This document shows positions 26,661 to 34,209 of a stretch of 41,991 bases of DNA, piece after piece. Numbering within the stretch: position 1 is the first letter of the stretch; each line of letters starts with the position of its first letter. Source of the stretch: Betaproteobacteria bacterium (GTDB lineage Bacteria > Pseudomonadota > Gammaproteobacteria > Burkholderiales > SG8-41); contig CANJQI010000025.1 of NCBI GenBank assembly GCA_947476215.1, positions 1 to 41,991 of the forward strand. The letters are read 5' to 3'. The position numbers and the translations under genes are program-made. Below the pieces are notes generated by a model that was not told the origin of the DNA, did no database searches, and was given only the letters and a program-made list of their open reading frames with translations.

Positions 26661-27668
26661 CTACTTGTCGATCGGCATGGTCGCGATCACCTTCTGCCAG
26701 CGCGCGACTTCGCGGTCGATGATCTGCTTGAACTGCACCGGGGTGTTGGCACGCGCCGCTTCCGCACCGTCCGCGGCTAGCTTCTCGCGGATCTCGGCCG
26801 AATTCATGATCGCGTTGATGTCGGCGTTCAACGCGCGCACCAGCGCCGACGGTGTCTTCAGCGGCGCCAGCATGCCGTACCAGCTGTTCAGTTCGTAACC
26901 GGGCACGCCGGATTCGGCGACCGTGGGCAAATCGGGAAACACAGACTTGCGCTGTGCGCTGGTAATCGCGATCGCGCGTATCCTGCCGTTTTTGACCAGC
27001 GGCCCCGCAGTCAGCGTGTTGGTGATCGCGCAATGCACGCGCCCGCCCATGACGTCTATCATCGACAGGCCACTGCCCTTGTACGGCACATGCGACATGT
27101 CCACGCCGGTCAGCGATTTGAGCAGTTCCATGCCCAGATGCACGACCGAGCCGACGCCGCTCGATGCGTATACCAGCGGCCGAGCCCTGGCCAGCACGAC
27201 CAGTTCCTTGACAGAATTGACCGGCAAGGACGGCGTGACGACTAGCAGGTACGGCTGTCCCATCATTTGCGCGACCGGCGCGAACACGTTGGGAATGTCG
27301 ACCGAGATCGTCTTCAGCAGCATCGCCGTGAGGTTCTGTGCGCTGAGCGTGGCCAGCGTGTAGCCGTCGGCAGCGGCGTTCGCCGCGGTTTCGAGCGCGA
27401 CGCCGCCGGCCGCGCCCGCGCGGTTGTCGACCACTACCGTGTGTCCCCAGCGCTCGGTGAGCTTCTGTGCCGCGCTGCGCGCCAGCAGGTCCGAACCGCT
27501 GCCGGCGGGCGAGCCGACCATGATGCGCACCGGCTTCACCGGATAGGCTCTCGCGCCCTCGGCCGCGCACGCGCCGGCGGCCACACTGGCCAGCGCCACG
27601 CCCAGCAGCGCGGCCGCTTCGCGTTCAGTGCATACGCGGACATCGAAATACCGCACGCAATTCATCAT
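26661..27668 (-). CDS. Bug/TctC-family substrate-binding protein
   Basis: A 335-residue binding protein. The ATG at 27668 is preceded by GGGGGAGG at good spacing. The signal region is longer and less regular than usual: a polar, charged N-region (RYFDVRVCTEREA), then ALLGVALASVAAGACA. Signatures are VGSPAGSGSDLLARS, DNRAGAAGGV, VTPSLPVNSV, HVPYKGSGLSMIDVM, AQRKSVFPDLPT and APLKTPSALV. The helix before VYASSGVG is two residues shorter than in paralogues (RARPLVYAS). It sits upstream of the TPP-enzyme remnant and CapA on the same strand. Confidence 0.9.
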   Translation of the reverse strand: MMNCVRYFDVRVCTEREAAALLGVALASVAAGACAAEGARAYPVKPVRIMVGSPAGSGSDLLARSAAQKLTERWGHTVVVDNRAGAAGGVALETAANAAADGYTLATLSAQNLTAMLLKTISVDIPNVFAPVAQMMGQPYLLVVTPSLPVNSVKELVVLARARPLVYASSGVGSVVHLGMELLKSLTGVDMSHVPYKGSGLSMIDVMGGRVHCAITNTLTAGPLVKNGRIRAIAITSAQRKSVFPDLPTVAESGVPGYELNSWYGMLAPLKTPSALVRALNADINAIMNSAEIREKLAADGAEAARANTPVQFKQIIDREVARWQKVIATMPIDK

Positions 27669-27880
27669 TTTCCGCCTCCCCCTTGAAACGTTGCGGCGAT
27701 CATCCATGACCAGCGTCATTTCGCCCTCGAGTTCGACCGCATCATATAGGGTTTCGGTTCAATGCAGCAACGGATGGCGGCCGCTCTTCCCGAAGGTGGA
27801 CGACGCCGAATGGCCGGAATGCTAGTACCTCCGCGCGGACAGATTTACCTGCTCGAAGAAGTGGGTGAAACGACCAAATT
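27669..27880. other. Gap without recognisable genes
   Basis: These 212 bases lie between the Bug start at 27668 and the Bug C-terminal remnant. They contain the ribosome-binding site of the former (GGGGGAGG, minus strand) and presumably its promoter. A short plus-strand open frame here lacks start signals and recognisable motifs. I see no repeat or RNA gene. Confidence 0.5.
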
Positions 27881-28024
27881 TCAGCCTATGCGCACGACGG
27901 TATCCTTGACAACCCCGCCCCACTTGACGAGCTCAGCTCTAAGGATTGCCACGAGATTATCAGGTGTGCGGCTGATCAACACGGCCCCTTGACTGGATCC
28001 CTGCCTCTTGACGTCCGGCATATT
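27881..28024 (-). pseudogene. C-terminal remnant of a Bug/TctC-family gene
   Basis: Forty-seven codons ending in TGA at 27881-27883 encode the last third of a Bug C-terminal domain (NMPDVKRQGSSQG ... KDTVVRIG). They are identical at 33 of 47 residues to the end of the Bug at 31197-32192. Upstream of codon 1 the similarity stops abruptly, so the rest was deleted, apparently at the junction with the RAYT remnant region. There is no start codon or ribosome-binding site, and it is not expected to be expressed. Confidence 0.82.
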
Positions 28025-28107
28025 GGAAAAGCAGCCATCCTTGACCGAAATCCCGAGCGCGCAGCGGCGCGTTCACGCGTGCATTGTCACAGTTTGACAG
28101 TGCACAC

Positions 28108-28214
28108 AACCGTGACGAGGCGGTCGCGCCGGCCTATCTCTCAGGCGAGCAACTATGGCGGACATCGCGAAACATTTCGGCGTGCATTACACGAAGGTGA
28201 GCAGGTTGGTTTAA
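28108..28214 (+). pseudogene. C-terminal remnant of a REP-associated tyrosine transposase (RAYT, IS200-like)
   Basis: One plus frame reads NRDEAVAPAYLSGEQ and a second reads TMADIAKHFGVHYTKVSRLV before TAA at 28212-28214. Joined with a one-base deletion near 28150-28155, they reproduce the C-terminal helix-turn-helix typical of RAYT transposases (NRDEAI...AYxSGxYTMxxIAxHFGVHYxTVSRxV). The catalytic HUH domain is absent. RAYTs mobilise REP/REPIN palindromes, and REP-like and REPIN-like elements occur at 6241, 10906 and 41231. It adjoins the Bug remnant, suggesting a deletion or insertion scar. Confidence 0.7.
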
Positions 28215-28271
28215 AACATCGAAGCCGCGAAGAATATCGAAATGTGATAATGAAAGACCTCAAGCCTGCAA

Positions 28272-28541
28272 TTACCGTTTTCTGGAGGATTCGCGCAGCG
28301 CTGGGTTGAGCCTGTCGATGTCGGCCTGCACCTGATCGCGACTGCGTTCGTAGATGATCTCCCGCCCCATCACGCTCCCGACATAGGCCATGCCGCTTCG
28401 GGTCGGCACCAAATCGCACTTGACGCTGTGCACGCCTGCGCCGAGCACGACCTGTAGCTGGCTGGCGCGCTTGCTGTAGACCACGACGTCCATGATCGCG
28501 CCGGTTTCGGTTATCTTTACTTTGATCCTTTCGGTGTCCAT
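28272..28541 (-). CDS. Small conserved protein of unknown function
   Basis: An 89-residue protein with alternating beta-rich and charged segments (IKVKITETGAIMDVVVYSKR, LGAGVHSVKCDLVP, GSVMGREIIYERSRDQVQAD, then a basic tail). I recall near-identical small hypothetical proteins in other proteobacteria but know no function for them. The ATG at 28541 has AGAGAGG five bases upstream, a good start. It is the last gene of the minus-strand series 32192-28272. It has no signal peptide or membrane segment, so it is likely cytoplasmic. Confidence 0.75.
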   Translation of the reverse strand: MDTERIKVKITETGAIMDVVVYSKRASQLQVVLGAGVHSVKCDLVPTRSGMAYVGSVMGREIIYERSRDQVQADIDRLNPALRESSRKR

Positions 28542-28595
28542 CGGAACCTCTCTGTCAGCGCGTGCCGAACCGTATCACACTCTTGTTTGTTATAT

Positions 28596-29549
28596 CTAAT
28601 CGGCCCTGATGCCGGAATCGCTGATCAGCTTGCCCATCCGGGTTACCTCGGATTTGATCATGGCGGCAAACTCCTGCGGCGTAGTGGAGACCGCTTCCAC
28701 GCCCAGGTCGAATAGTTTCTCTTTTACGTCCGTCTGCTTGAGCACCCTGACGATTTCCTGGTTCAGCCGGTTAATGATGGCCGCCGGCGTGCTGGCCGGC
28801 GCGACTATGCCTGCCTTCGCCGACATTTCGTAACCGGGCACCGTTGCAGCGATGGCGGGCAAACCAGGGAACAGGATGGACGGCTCGGCGGTCGTGACCG
28901 CCAGCGCTTTGAGCCGGCCTGATTTGATATGCGGCACCACCGAGCCCGGGGAAAGGAACGCCACGTGAATCTGGCCCGCGATCAGATCGGTGGTGGCGGG
29001 CGCAGTGCCTTTGTACGGGATGCTGACGATATTGGTAGCCGTCAGGTTCTTGAACAGTTCAGCCGCCAGATGCGCTGAAGAACCCGATCCGCCGGTGGCA
29101 TAGTTGAGCACCCCCGGTCTTGCTTTTGCAAGAGCGACAAGTTCTTTGACGGACTTCGCCGGTACGGAGGGATGCACCACCAGCAGATTGGGCGATACGG
29201 TGGCGAGGGTAACGGGCGCAAAATCGCGCACCGGATCGTAGGACAACTTTTGCAGCAGTGGACCCAGCATGACCGAGCTGGCGGCGGCGAGCAGGGTATA
29301 ACCGTCGGGCGGCGCCTTGGCGCCCAGTTCACCGACCAGTCCGGCCGGCCGGTTGTCCACCACGACCTGCTGTCCGAGCGGACCCGAAATGCCCTGCGCG
29401 ACCAGGCGCGCCAGCAGATCGGTACCACCGCCTGCCGGTGAGGTGACGATACGGATGGGTTTGAGCGGATAGCTCTGGGCTGATACGACGCCCGCGCGGG
29501 ACATCGCTGCGATCAAAAGCATCCCCGTTATGTAACGCGGTCCCGGCAT
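28596..29549 (-). CDS. Bug/TctC-family substrate-binding protein
   Basis: A 317-residue binding protein. The ATG at 29549 is preceded by GAGGAG at six bases and opens a signal peptide (MPGPRYITGMLLIAAMSRAG to VSA-Q). Signatures are TSPAGGGTDLLARL, DNRPAGLVGE, VHPSVPAKSV, SIPYKGTAPATTDL, EPSILFPGLPA and the C-terminus KLISDSGIRAD. It belongs to the GIRAE/GIRAD-ending subgroup. It is followed 54 bp later by the small conserved gene and preceded by a 32-bp perfect palindrome at 29603-29634. Confidence 0.92.
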   Translation of the reverse strand: MPGPRYITGMLLIAAMSRAGVVSAQSYPLKPIRIVTSPAGGGTDLLARLVAQGISGPLGQQVVVDNRPAGLVGELGAKAPPDGYTLLAAASSVMLGPLLQKLSYDPVRDFAPVTLATVSPNLLVVHPSVPAKSVKELVALAKARPGVLNYATGGSGSSAHLAAELFKNLTATNIVSIPYKGTAPATTDLIAGQIHVAFLSPGSVVPHIKSGRLKALAVTTAEPSILFPGLPAIAATVPGYEMSAKAGIVAPASTPAAIINRLNQEIVRVLKQTDVKEKLFDLGVEAVSTTPQEFAAMIKSEVTRMGKLISDSGIRAD

Positions 29550-29602
29550 GATATCTCCTCGTGCTTGCTCCACCTTTTATTGTCCGCGCGAGCGCGGTGT
29601 CA

Positions 29603-29634
29603 GGTCTTTCATTATCGTACGATAATGAAAGACC
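29603..29634. promoter_or_regulatory. Perfect 32-bp palindrome upstream of a Bug gene
   Basis: GGTCTTTCATTATCG and its exact reverse complement meet around a GTAC centre (core TTATCGTACGATAA), giving a perfect 32-bp inverted repeat with no loop. It lies 53 bp upstream of the Bug start at 29549 and 19 bp after the stop of the Bug at 29654. There is no T-run, so a simple terminator is unlikely. A dimeric regulator site or a transposon footprint are alternatives. Confidence 0.55.
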
Positions 29635-29653
29635 CCATACTTGCGTAACTGTC

Positions 29654-30625
29654 TTATTCCGCCTTTATTCCCGACTCGCGCACGACCTTGCTCCACTTTG
29701 CGATATCGGAGCGCAGAAATTCCCGCAACTCGTCTAGCCCGCCACTACCTGGAACGAGCCCTTGCACGGCGAGACGCTCGCGTGCCTCGGCGGTTTGCAC
29801 GCTCTTGACGATATGCTGATTAATCTTACGCTTGACTGACAACGCTATCCCGGTTGGCCCCAGAATCCCGAACCAAACACTTACCTCGAAACCCGGCACG
29901 CCCGCTTCCGCAACCGCAGGGACATTGGGCAACTCGGGAACAGGCGTCAGGCTGGTCACGCCGAGTGCCCGCAGCCGTCCCGACTTCACGTGCTCGATCG
30001 CCGCCGGTATGGTCGAAAAGTAAATCTGCACCTGACCTGTTATGACATCCACGATAGCCGGGCCACCGCCCTTGTAGTAAATGCTGACGATATCCACTCC
30101 GGCCATCTTCTTGAACAGTTCACCGGCCAAATGAGCGCTCGTGCCGTTGCCAGAGTTGGCATAGTTGAGCCGTGCCGGTCTGGATTTGGCGAGCTCGATA
30201 AGCGCCTGGACAGACGTCGCCGGCAATGACGGTGTGATGACTAAAATGAGCGGTCCCAAGGCAACCTTCGCGATCATCTCAAGGTCTTTGAGCGTATCAA
30301 ACGGAAGCTTGGGATACAGGCTCGGATTGATCGGGAAAGACGTGATAGGCATCAGCAACGTGTAGCCATCGGGCACCGACTTGGCCACAATGTCGGCACC
30401 GATGTTGCCTGCGGCGCCGGGTCGGTTGTCCACGATGACCGGTTGGCCCCACGCATCTGACATCCATCGCGCAACCAAGCGCGCCGTATAATCCCCGGCC
30501 CCCCCCGGTACTGTTGGAACGACGATGCGTATGCCCTTGGTCGGATATTGCTGCGCCTCCGCCACGCCAAACGCGGCCCAGTAAGCCAGCATCAGAGCCG
30601 CAACGGGTTTGATTGGAAGAATCAT
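29654..30625 (-). CDS. Bug/TctC-family substrate-binding protein
   Basis: A 323-residue binding protein. The ATG at 30625 with GGGGAGG upstream begins the signal peptide (MILPIKPVAALMLAYWAAFG to AEA-Q). Signatures are VPTVPGGAGDYTARL, DNRPGAAGNI, ITPSLPATSV, SIYYKGGGPAIVDV, LTPVPELPNVPAV and GPTGIALSV. The C-terminal half is unusual: the PAGTP loop reads GPTGI, and the helix before the end carries PGSGGLDELREF. It lies between the CMD-family gene (57 bp upstream) and the next Bug on the same strand. Confidence 0.92.
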   Translation of the reverse strand: MILPIKPVAALMLAYWAAFGVAEAQQYPTKGIRIVVPTVPGGAGDYTARLVARWMSDAWGQPVIVDNRPGAAGNIGADIVAKSVPDGYTLLMPITSFPINPSLYPKLPFDTLKDLEMIAKVALGPLILVITPSLPATSVQALIELAKSRPARLNYANSGNGTSAHLAGELFKKMAGVDIVSIYYKGGGPAIVDVITGQVQIYFSTIPAAIEHVKSGRLRALGVTSLTPVPELPNVPAVAEAGVPGFEVSVWFGILGPTGIALSVKRKINQHIVKSVQTAEARERLAVQGLVPGSGGLDELREFLRSDIAKWSKVVRESGIKAE

Positions 30626-30682
30626 GCGCCTCCCCTCAGTGAAGATCCAGCGGACCAGCAACGTCACTCTGCAAGTGCAGGC

Positions 30683-31096
30683 TTACGTTATTTTTGACTT
30701 GCCATGCTGCCTGATTTCCTCCATCACCTCCTCATAGATCGGCAGGCATGTACGCAATACATGTATCCCGGCTGGCCAGGAAGCCACCTCAAGCGCCTCG
30801 AAAACCTCTTCCTTCGTAGCGCCGGCCTTCAGAGCAAGCTGCATGTGCGCCCGGGTACCAGTGTAATAAAGAAGAGACGCATTAATGGCCATAACCAGCA
30901 ACTCCTTGACCTTAAGCGATAGCGCCTTTCGTTCATGCATGACATGCATGAACATCTGATGTGTAAGCTCAAGCATTTTCGGGTCTTCTCTGGACAAGAC
31001 CTTATGTGTAACGTTGATAAAACCCCTTCCATTTGAAACTTGCTCGAGAACTTTCTTTGCGCTCTTTTTTTCAGTTTTTCCAGCTTTCTTTGCCAT
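30683..31096 (-). CDS. Carboxymuconolactone decarboxylase (CMD/AhpD-like) family protein
   Basis: A 137-residue all-helical CMD-family protein. A basic N-terminus (KKAGKTEKKSAKK) precedes the domain, which has LSLKVKELLVMAINASLL, then RAHMQLALKAGATKEEVFEAL, the usual H-x4-A-x2-GATxEE helix. The redox CxxC of AhpD-type members is absent (TGTRAH instead), so it is not a peroxidase-type reductase. A decarboxylase-like or unknown role fits better. The start at 31096 has AAAGG upstream. It sits between two Bug genes on the same strand. Confidence 0.84.
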   Translation of the reverse strand: MAKKAGKTEKKSAKKVLEQVSNGRGFINVTHKVLSREDPKMLELTHQMFMHVMHERKALSLKVKELLVMAINASLLYYTGTRAHMQLALKAGATKEEVFEALEVASWPAGIHVLRTCLPIYEEVMEEIRQHGKSKIT

Positions 31097-31196
31097 ATCC
31101 TGACCTTTCGTCGAAAAAGGACTCGCTTAAACGGATTACCCGTGAAAAAAAACGAACTTCTGAAACTGGCTCAACAATTCGAACAGCCGTTGCAAC

Positions 31197-32192
31197 TCAG
31201 TCTATACGCACGCCCGTCTCCTTGACCACCTTTCCCCACTTGGCGAGCTCGGCCCTGAGGAATGCCGCGAGTTCCTCGGGTGTGCAGCTGATCAGCTCGG
31301 TGCCCTGACTGGATACCTGCTCCTTGACGTCCGGCATATTGAGAACTTTCAGAATCTCGGCGTGCAGCCTGGCGATCACTTCCCTGGGTGTCCCGGCAGG
31401 AGCGACCGCGCTATACCAGACGTCCACCACATAGCCCGGCAGGCCGGATTCCGCCAGCGTAGGTAATTCCGGCGCCGGCGCGGCGCGCTTGGCGCTGGTG
31501 ATCGCGAGCGCGCGCAGCCTGCCCGCCTTGACCTGGGGCGCGACCGCGTTGATGGGCGAAAACATGAATTGCGTTTGTCCGCTCAGCACCCCCGTCGTCG
31601 CTTCAGTATTGCCCCTGTGAGGCACGTGCACGACATTGATTCCGGCCATGCTGCTGAACAAGTGAGCCGCAAGATGCGGCGAACCGCCATTTCCACTCGA
31701 CGAATAATAAAGCTGGCCGGGGCGCAACTTCGCCAACGCAACCAGTTCTTTCAAGTTCCGCACCGGCAATGAGGGATGGACAATCAATATCAGCGGCGTT
31801 GATCCCATCAATGTGATCGGCAAAAAGTCCTTCGCCAAATCAAATGTAAGGTTGCTGTACAGACTGGCATTGACGGCAAGGGGCTGCGGCAGGAACAACA
31901 ACGTATATCCATCGGGCGCGGCTTTCGCGGCAAACGCGGCGCCGATGTTTCCGCCCGCGCCGACGCGATTATCAATGATCACCTGCTGCCCGAGGGCGAC
32001 ACTCAGTTTCTGACCGATGATGCGCGCGAATATGTCGGCGCCGCCGCCAGCGGCATACGGCAGTATCAGGCGAACGGCCTTGGTCGGGTATTGCTGGGCG
32101 CTGAGCCCAGACGCGCTGAGCATTGATAGGCAACCCATTGCAGGCAGGATAATCGTCGCAGTCGGACGCCGCATGATTTCAGCACACAACAT
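31197..32192 (-). CDS. Bug/TctC-family substrate-binding protein
   Basis: A 331-residue binding protein, first in the minus-strand series 32192-28272. The start is uncertain: in-frame ATGs at 32228, 32192 and 32174 all precede a plausible signal peptide (ATIILPAMGCLSMLSASG to LSA-Q). 32192 is chosen for its GTGAG at seven bases and a reasonable N-region. Signatures are LPYAAGGGADIFARI, DNRVGAGGNI, VHPSLPVRNL, HVPHRGNTEATTGV, AKRAAPAPELPTL and APAGTPREV. YKG is replaced by HRG. The 27881-28024 remnant derives from a close relative of this gene. Confidence 0.9.
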   Translation of the reverse strand: MLCAEIMRRPTATIILPAMGCLSMLSASGLSAQQYPTKAVRLILPYAAGGGADIFARIIGQKLSVALGQQVIIDNRVGAGGNIGAAFAAKAAPDGYTLLFLPQPLAVNASLYSNLTFDLAKDFLPITLMGSTPLILIVHPSLPVRNLKELVALAKLRPGQLYYSSSGNGGSPHLAAHLFSSMAGINVVHVPHRGNTEATTGVLSGQTQFMFSPINAVAPQVKAGRLRALAITSAKRAAPAPELPTLAESGLPGYVVDVWYSAVAPAGTPREVIARLHAEILKVLNMPDVKEQVSSQGTELISCTPEELAAFLRAELAKWGKVVKETGVRID

Positions 32193-32375
32193 GAAGCAGC
32201 TCACATACCCTCTTGGACTATCTCTCATGAGTTAATCGGATTGATCGTCAGCAACGGACATTATTCAGTGTAACGACGGTACGTATCGTGGTCAATTATC
32301 GTTTGTTGACTTGCCCGAAACCACCATGCTATGGTCAGTGCGGACATTGTCCCGACAAAAACGAGGAGACATGAA

Positions 32376-32957
32376 ATGAACGGAGCGCTTCGGGAACTCA
32401 TGGATCCAAGGGGAACCCCCCAGATAGGCGCGAGAGCGCTTGCACCCCGCCTCGACACCCTGGCCGGCAAAACGATCGGCCTGCTCGACAACGGCAAACC
32501 GAACTTCAATCTGTTTTTGGTGGATCTCGCGCAGTTACTGCGCGCCCAGTGCCCCACTGTGCGCATCGTGGAACGAATGAAACCGATAGTGCCGCGCCCC
32601 GTACCCAAGGAAATGCTGGCGGAGCTGGCGGCATCGTGCGACGCGGTGGTGACTGGTCTCGGGGATTGAGGGGGGTGCGCATCGTGGTGTACCCACGATT
32701 CGGTTGAGTTTGAAAAAAGAAACGTGCCGACCGCGCTGGTGTGCAGCACCGCGTTCGCGCCCGCCGCGCGCAGCCTGGCCAAGGCTCTTGGCGTTCCCGA
32801 CCTCATGATAGCCACGATACCCCATCCTTTCTCGTGGAGTGGCTTGAGCCGCGAAGACATCAGCACGCGGGTCAATGGCGTGCTCGATCAGGTCATGAGA
32901 GGCCTGACCAAGACGACGGAAACGGCACCGCGCCTAAGCGCGGGCGGACGACGCTAA
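32376..32957 (+). CDS. UGSC-family selenoprotein (TGA at codon 98 read as selenocysteine)
   Basis: A 193-residue protein if TGA at 32667-32669 encodes selenocysteine. The frame is uninterrupted on both sides: AVVTGLGD, then U98, then GGCASWCTHDSVEFEKR, which is the hallmark region of the UGSC (seleno)protein family. Here the motif is U-G-G-C (U98, C101), with Ser changed to Gly. The downstream half (VPTALVCSTAFAPAA, ALGVPDLMIATIPHPF) also matches the family and would be lost by termination. The ATG at 32376 has AGGAG seven bases upstream. The stop TAA abuts the ATG of the next gene. A redox role is inferred from the Sec/Cys pair; the biochemical function is unknown to me. Confidence 0.85.
32681..32699 (+). 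promoter_or_regulatory. Candidate bacterial SECIS hairpin
   Basis: ATCGTGG (32681-32687) pairs perfectly with CCACGAT (32693-32699) around a 5-nt TGTAC loop, beginning 11 nt after the in-frame TGA. The apical GGUGU stands about 17-21 nt from the UGA, where SelB-binding bacterial SECIS loops lie. The hairpin is inside the coding frame, as required. The call is from position and pairing only; loop identity is not a perfect match to fdhF. Confidence 0.6.
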
Positions 32958-34004
32958 ATGTCCGCTCCCGGCAAATTACTGTCGCCGGACTCGGTTCAGG
33001 AGACCAACGACCAGTTCTACCGCATGGGTTTGACGGACGGCCTGCCCATCATTCCACCCACGCCGGATTTGGTGGATGCGATGATCGCCCCATCGGGTCG
33101 CGATGCGCAGGAGGTGATAGGTATCGTGCCGCCCTCGTCAGGGGTGGCCACGGTCGAGAAGATCGCCACCAATGCGGTGATGGCCGGATGCTTGCCGGAG
33201 CATCTGCCGGTGGTCATTGCCGCCGTGGAAGCATGCATCGAAGAGAGTTTCAATCTCTACGGCATACAAAACACCACCCATCCGACAACGCCGTTGCTGA
33301 TGGTGCATGGGCCGATAGCCAGGGCGCTGGAGGTCAACAGCGGTTCTTCCTGCCTGGGATATGGCGCGCGCGCCAACGCCGTCATCGGTCGTGCATTACG
33401 GCTCATACTGATCAACATCGGCGGTGGCGAGCGGCGTGCCACGCACGGGCAGCCCGGCAACTATTCCTTTTGCTTCGCGGAGAGCGAAGACAAGAGTCCG
33501 TGGGCGCCTTTTCATGCCGACCGGGGATACGACCGCAACGCTAGCGCCGTGTCGGCGTTCGGCGCCGGCGGCACCATGAATCTGCGGCCCTTTCCTCAAC
33601 GGGGACGCGATGTGCTGGCCAGCATAGCTCGCATGATCGCGCTCGGCGGCAGCCCGCGCTCGCATGGATATGCGCTGATCATACTCAATCCGGAGCATGC
33701 CCGCGTCATCGCCGAGGACGGCTTTTCCAAGGAAAGCGCGAGAGACTACCTGTTCGAGCATTCGAAGGTTCGTCCCAAGGGCTACATGGACGAAGTCGCG
33801 CAAACGTGGATGGAAGAACGGGGGCTGGAGCACATGGATGTCCGAAAGATAATCGGCGAAATCAAGCCCGACACCTGGGTGCCCAGCGCCGATGCACCGG
33901 AAAACATACATATCGTGGTCGCGGGAGGCTCCGGCGGGCATTCGGTGTTCATACCGTTGTGCTTTACCCAACCGACACCCGTAGTAACCAAGCTGGTGCG
34001 CTAG
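32958..34004 (+). CDS. Conserved protein of unknown function, partner of the UGSC selenoprotein
   Basis: A 348-residue cytoplasmic protein without signal peptide or membrane segments. Its ATG follows the UGSC stop directly (TAAATG), which suggests coupled translation and a complex. Conserved-looking blocks are YRMGLTDGLPIIPPT (near 21-35), NAVMAGCLPEHLPVV (72-86), TTPLLMVHGPIARALEVNSG (110-129) and CLGYGARANAVIGRALRLI (132-150), then a Gly-rich NIGGG. Cysteines C78, C93, C132 and C172 are candidates for interaction with the Sec/Cys motif. I recall this N-S-G/A-N-x-x-I-G-R-A family as widespread but uncharacterised; no enzyme class can be assigned. Confidence 0.85.
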   Translation: MSAPGKLLSPDSVQETNDQFYRMGLTDGLPIIPPTPDLVDAMIAPSGRDAQEVIGIVPPSSGVATVEKIATNAVMAGCLPEHLPVVIAAVEACIEESFNLYGIQNTTHPTTPLLMVHGPIARALEVNSGSSCLGYGARANAVIGRALRLILINIGGGERRATHGQPGNYSFCFAESEDKSPWAPFHADRGYDRNASAVSAFGAGGTMNLRPFPQRGRDVLASIARMIALGGSPRSHGYALIILNPEHARVIAEDGFSKESARDYLFEHSKVRPKGYMDEVAQTWMEERGLEHMDVRKIIGEIKPDTWVPSADAPENIHIVVAGGSGGHSVFIPLCFTQPTPVVTKLVR

Positions 34005-34209
34005 AACCAGACTCCGTCTGCAAGTCTTCGTCTCGGTTGAAAAACACGCTTTCGATGGGGCAATAGTTTATTGTTTCGCCACAGGCGTTCGATCCTTGCC
34101 GGCTTCGCGACCGTTACGAATTATCAGGTGGCATGCCGGTGGTAACATCAATGCCTAGTCGCGCGCCATTTCCACGATTGGAATATCCAATGCATGGAGC
34201 GGGCCACCC

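Noticed and set aside
26605-27570. Long minus-strand open frame overlapping a Bug gene
   Set aside because: It is a GC-rich shadow frame of 26661-27668, rich in Arg/Gly/Ala with no signal peptide or motif.
28246-28259. GATAATGAAAGACC, matching one arm of the palindrome at 29603-29634
   Set aside because: A 14-base match within 42 kb is expected by chance at about this rate, and the other arm is missing.
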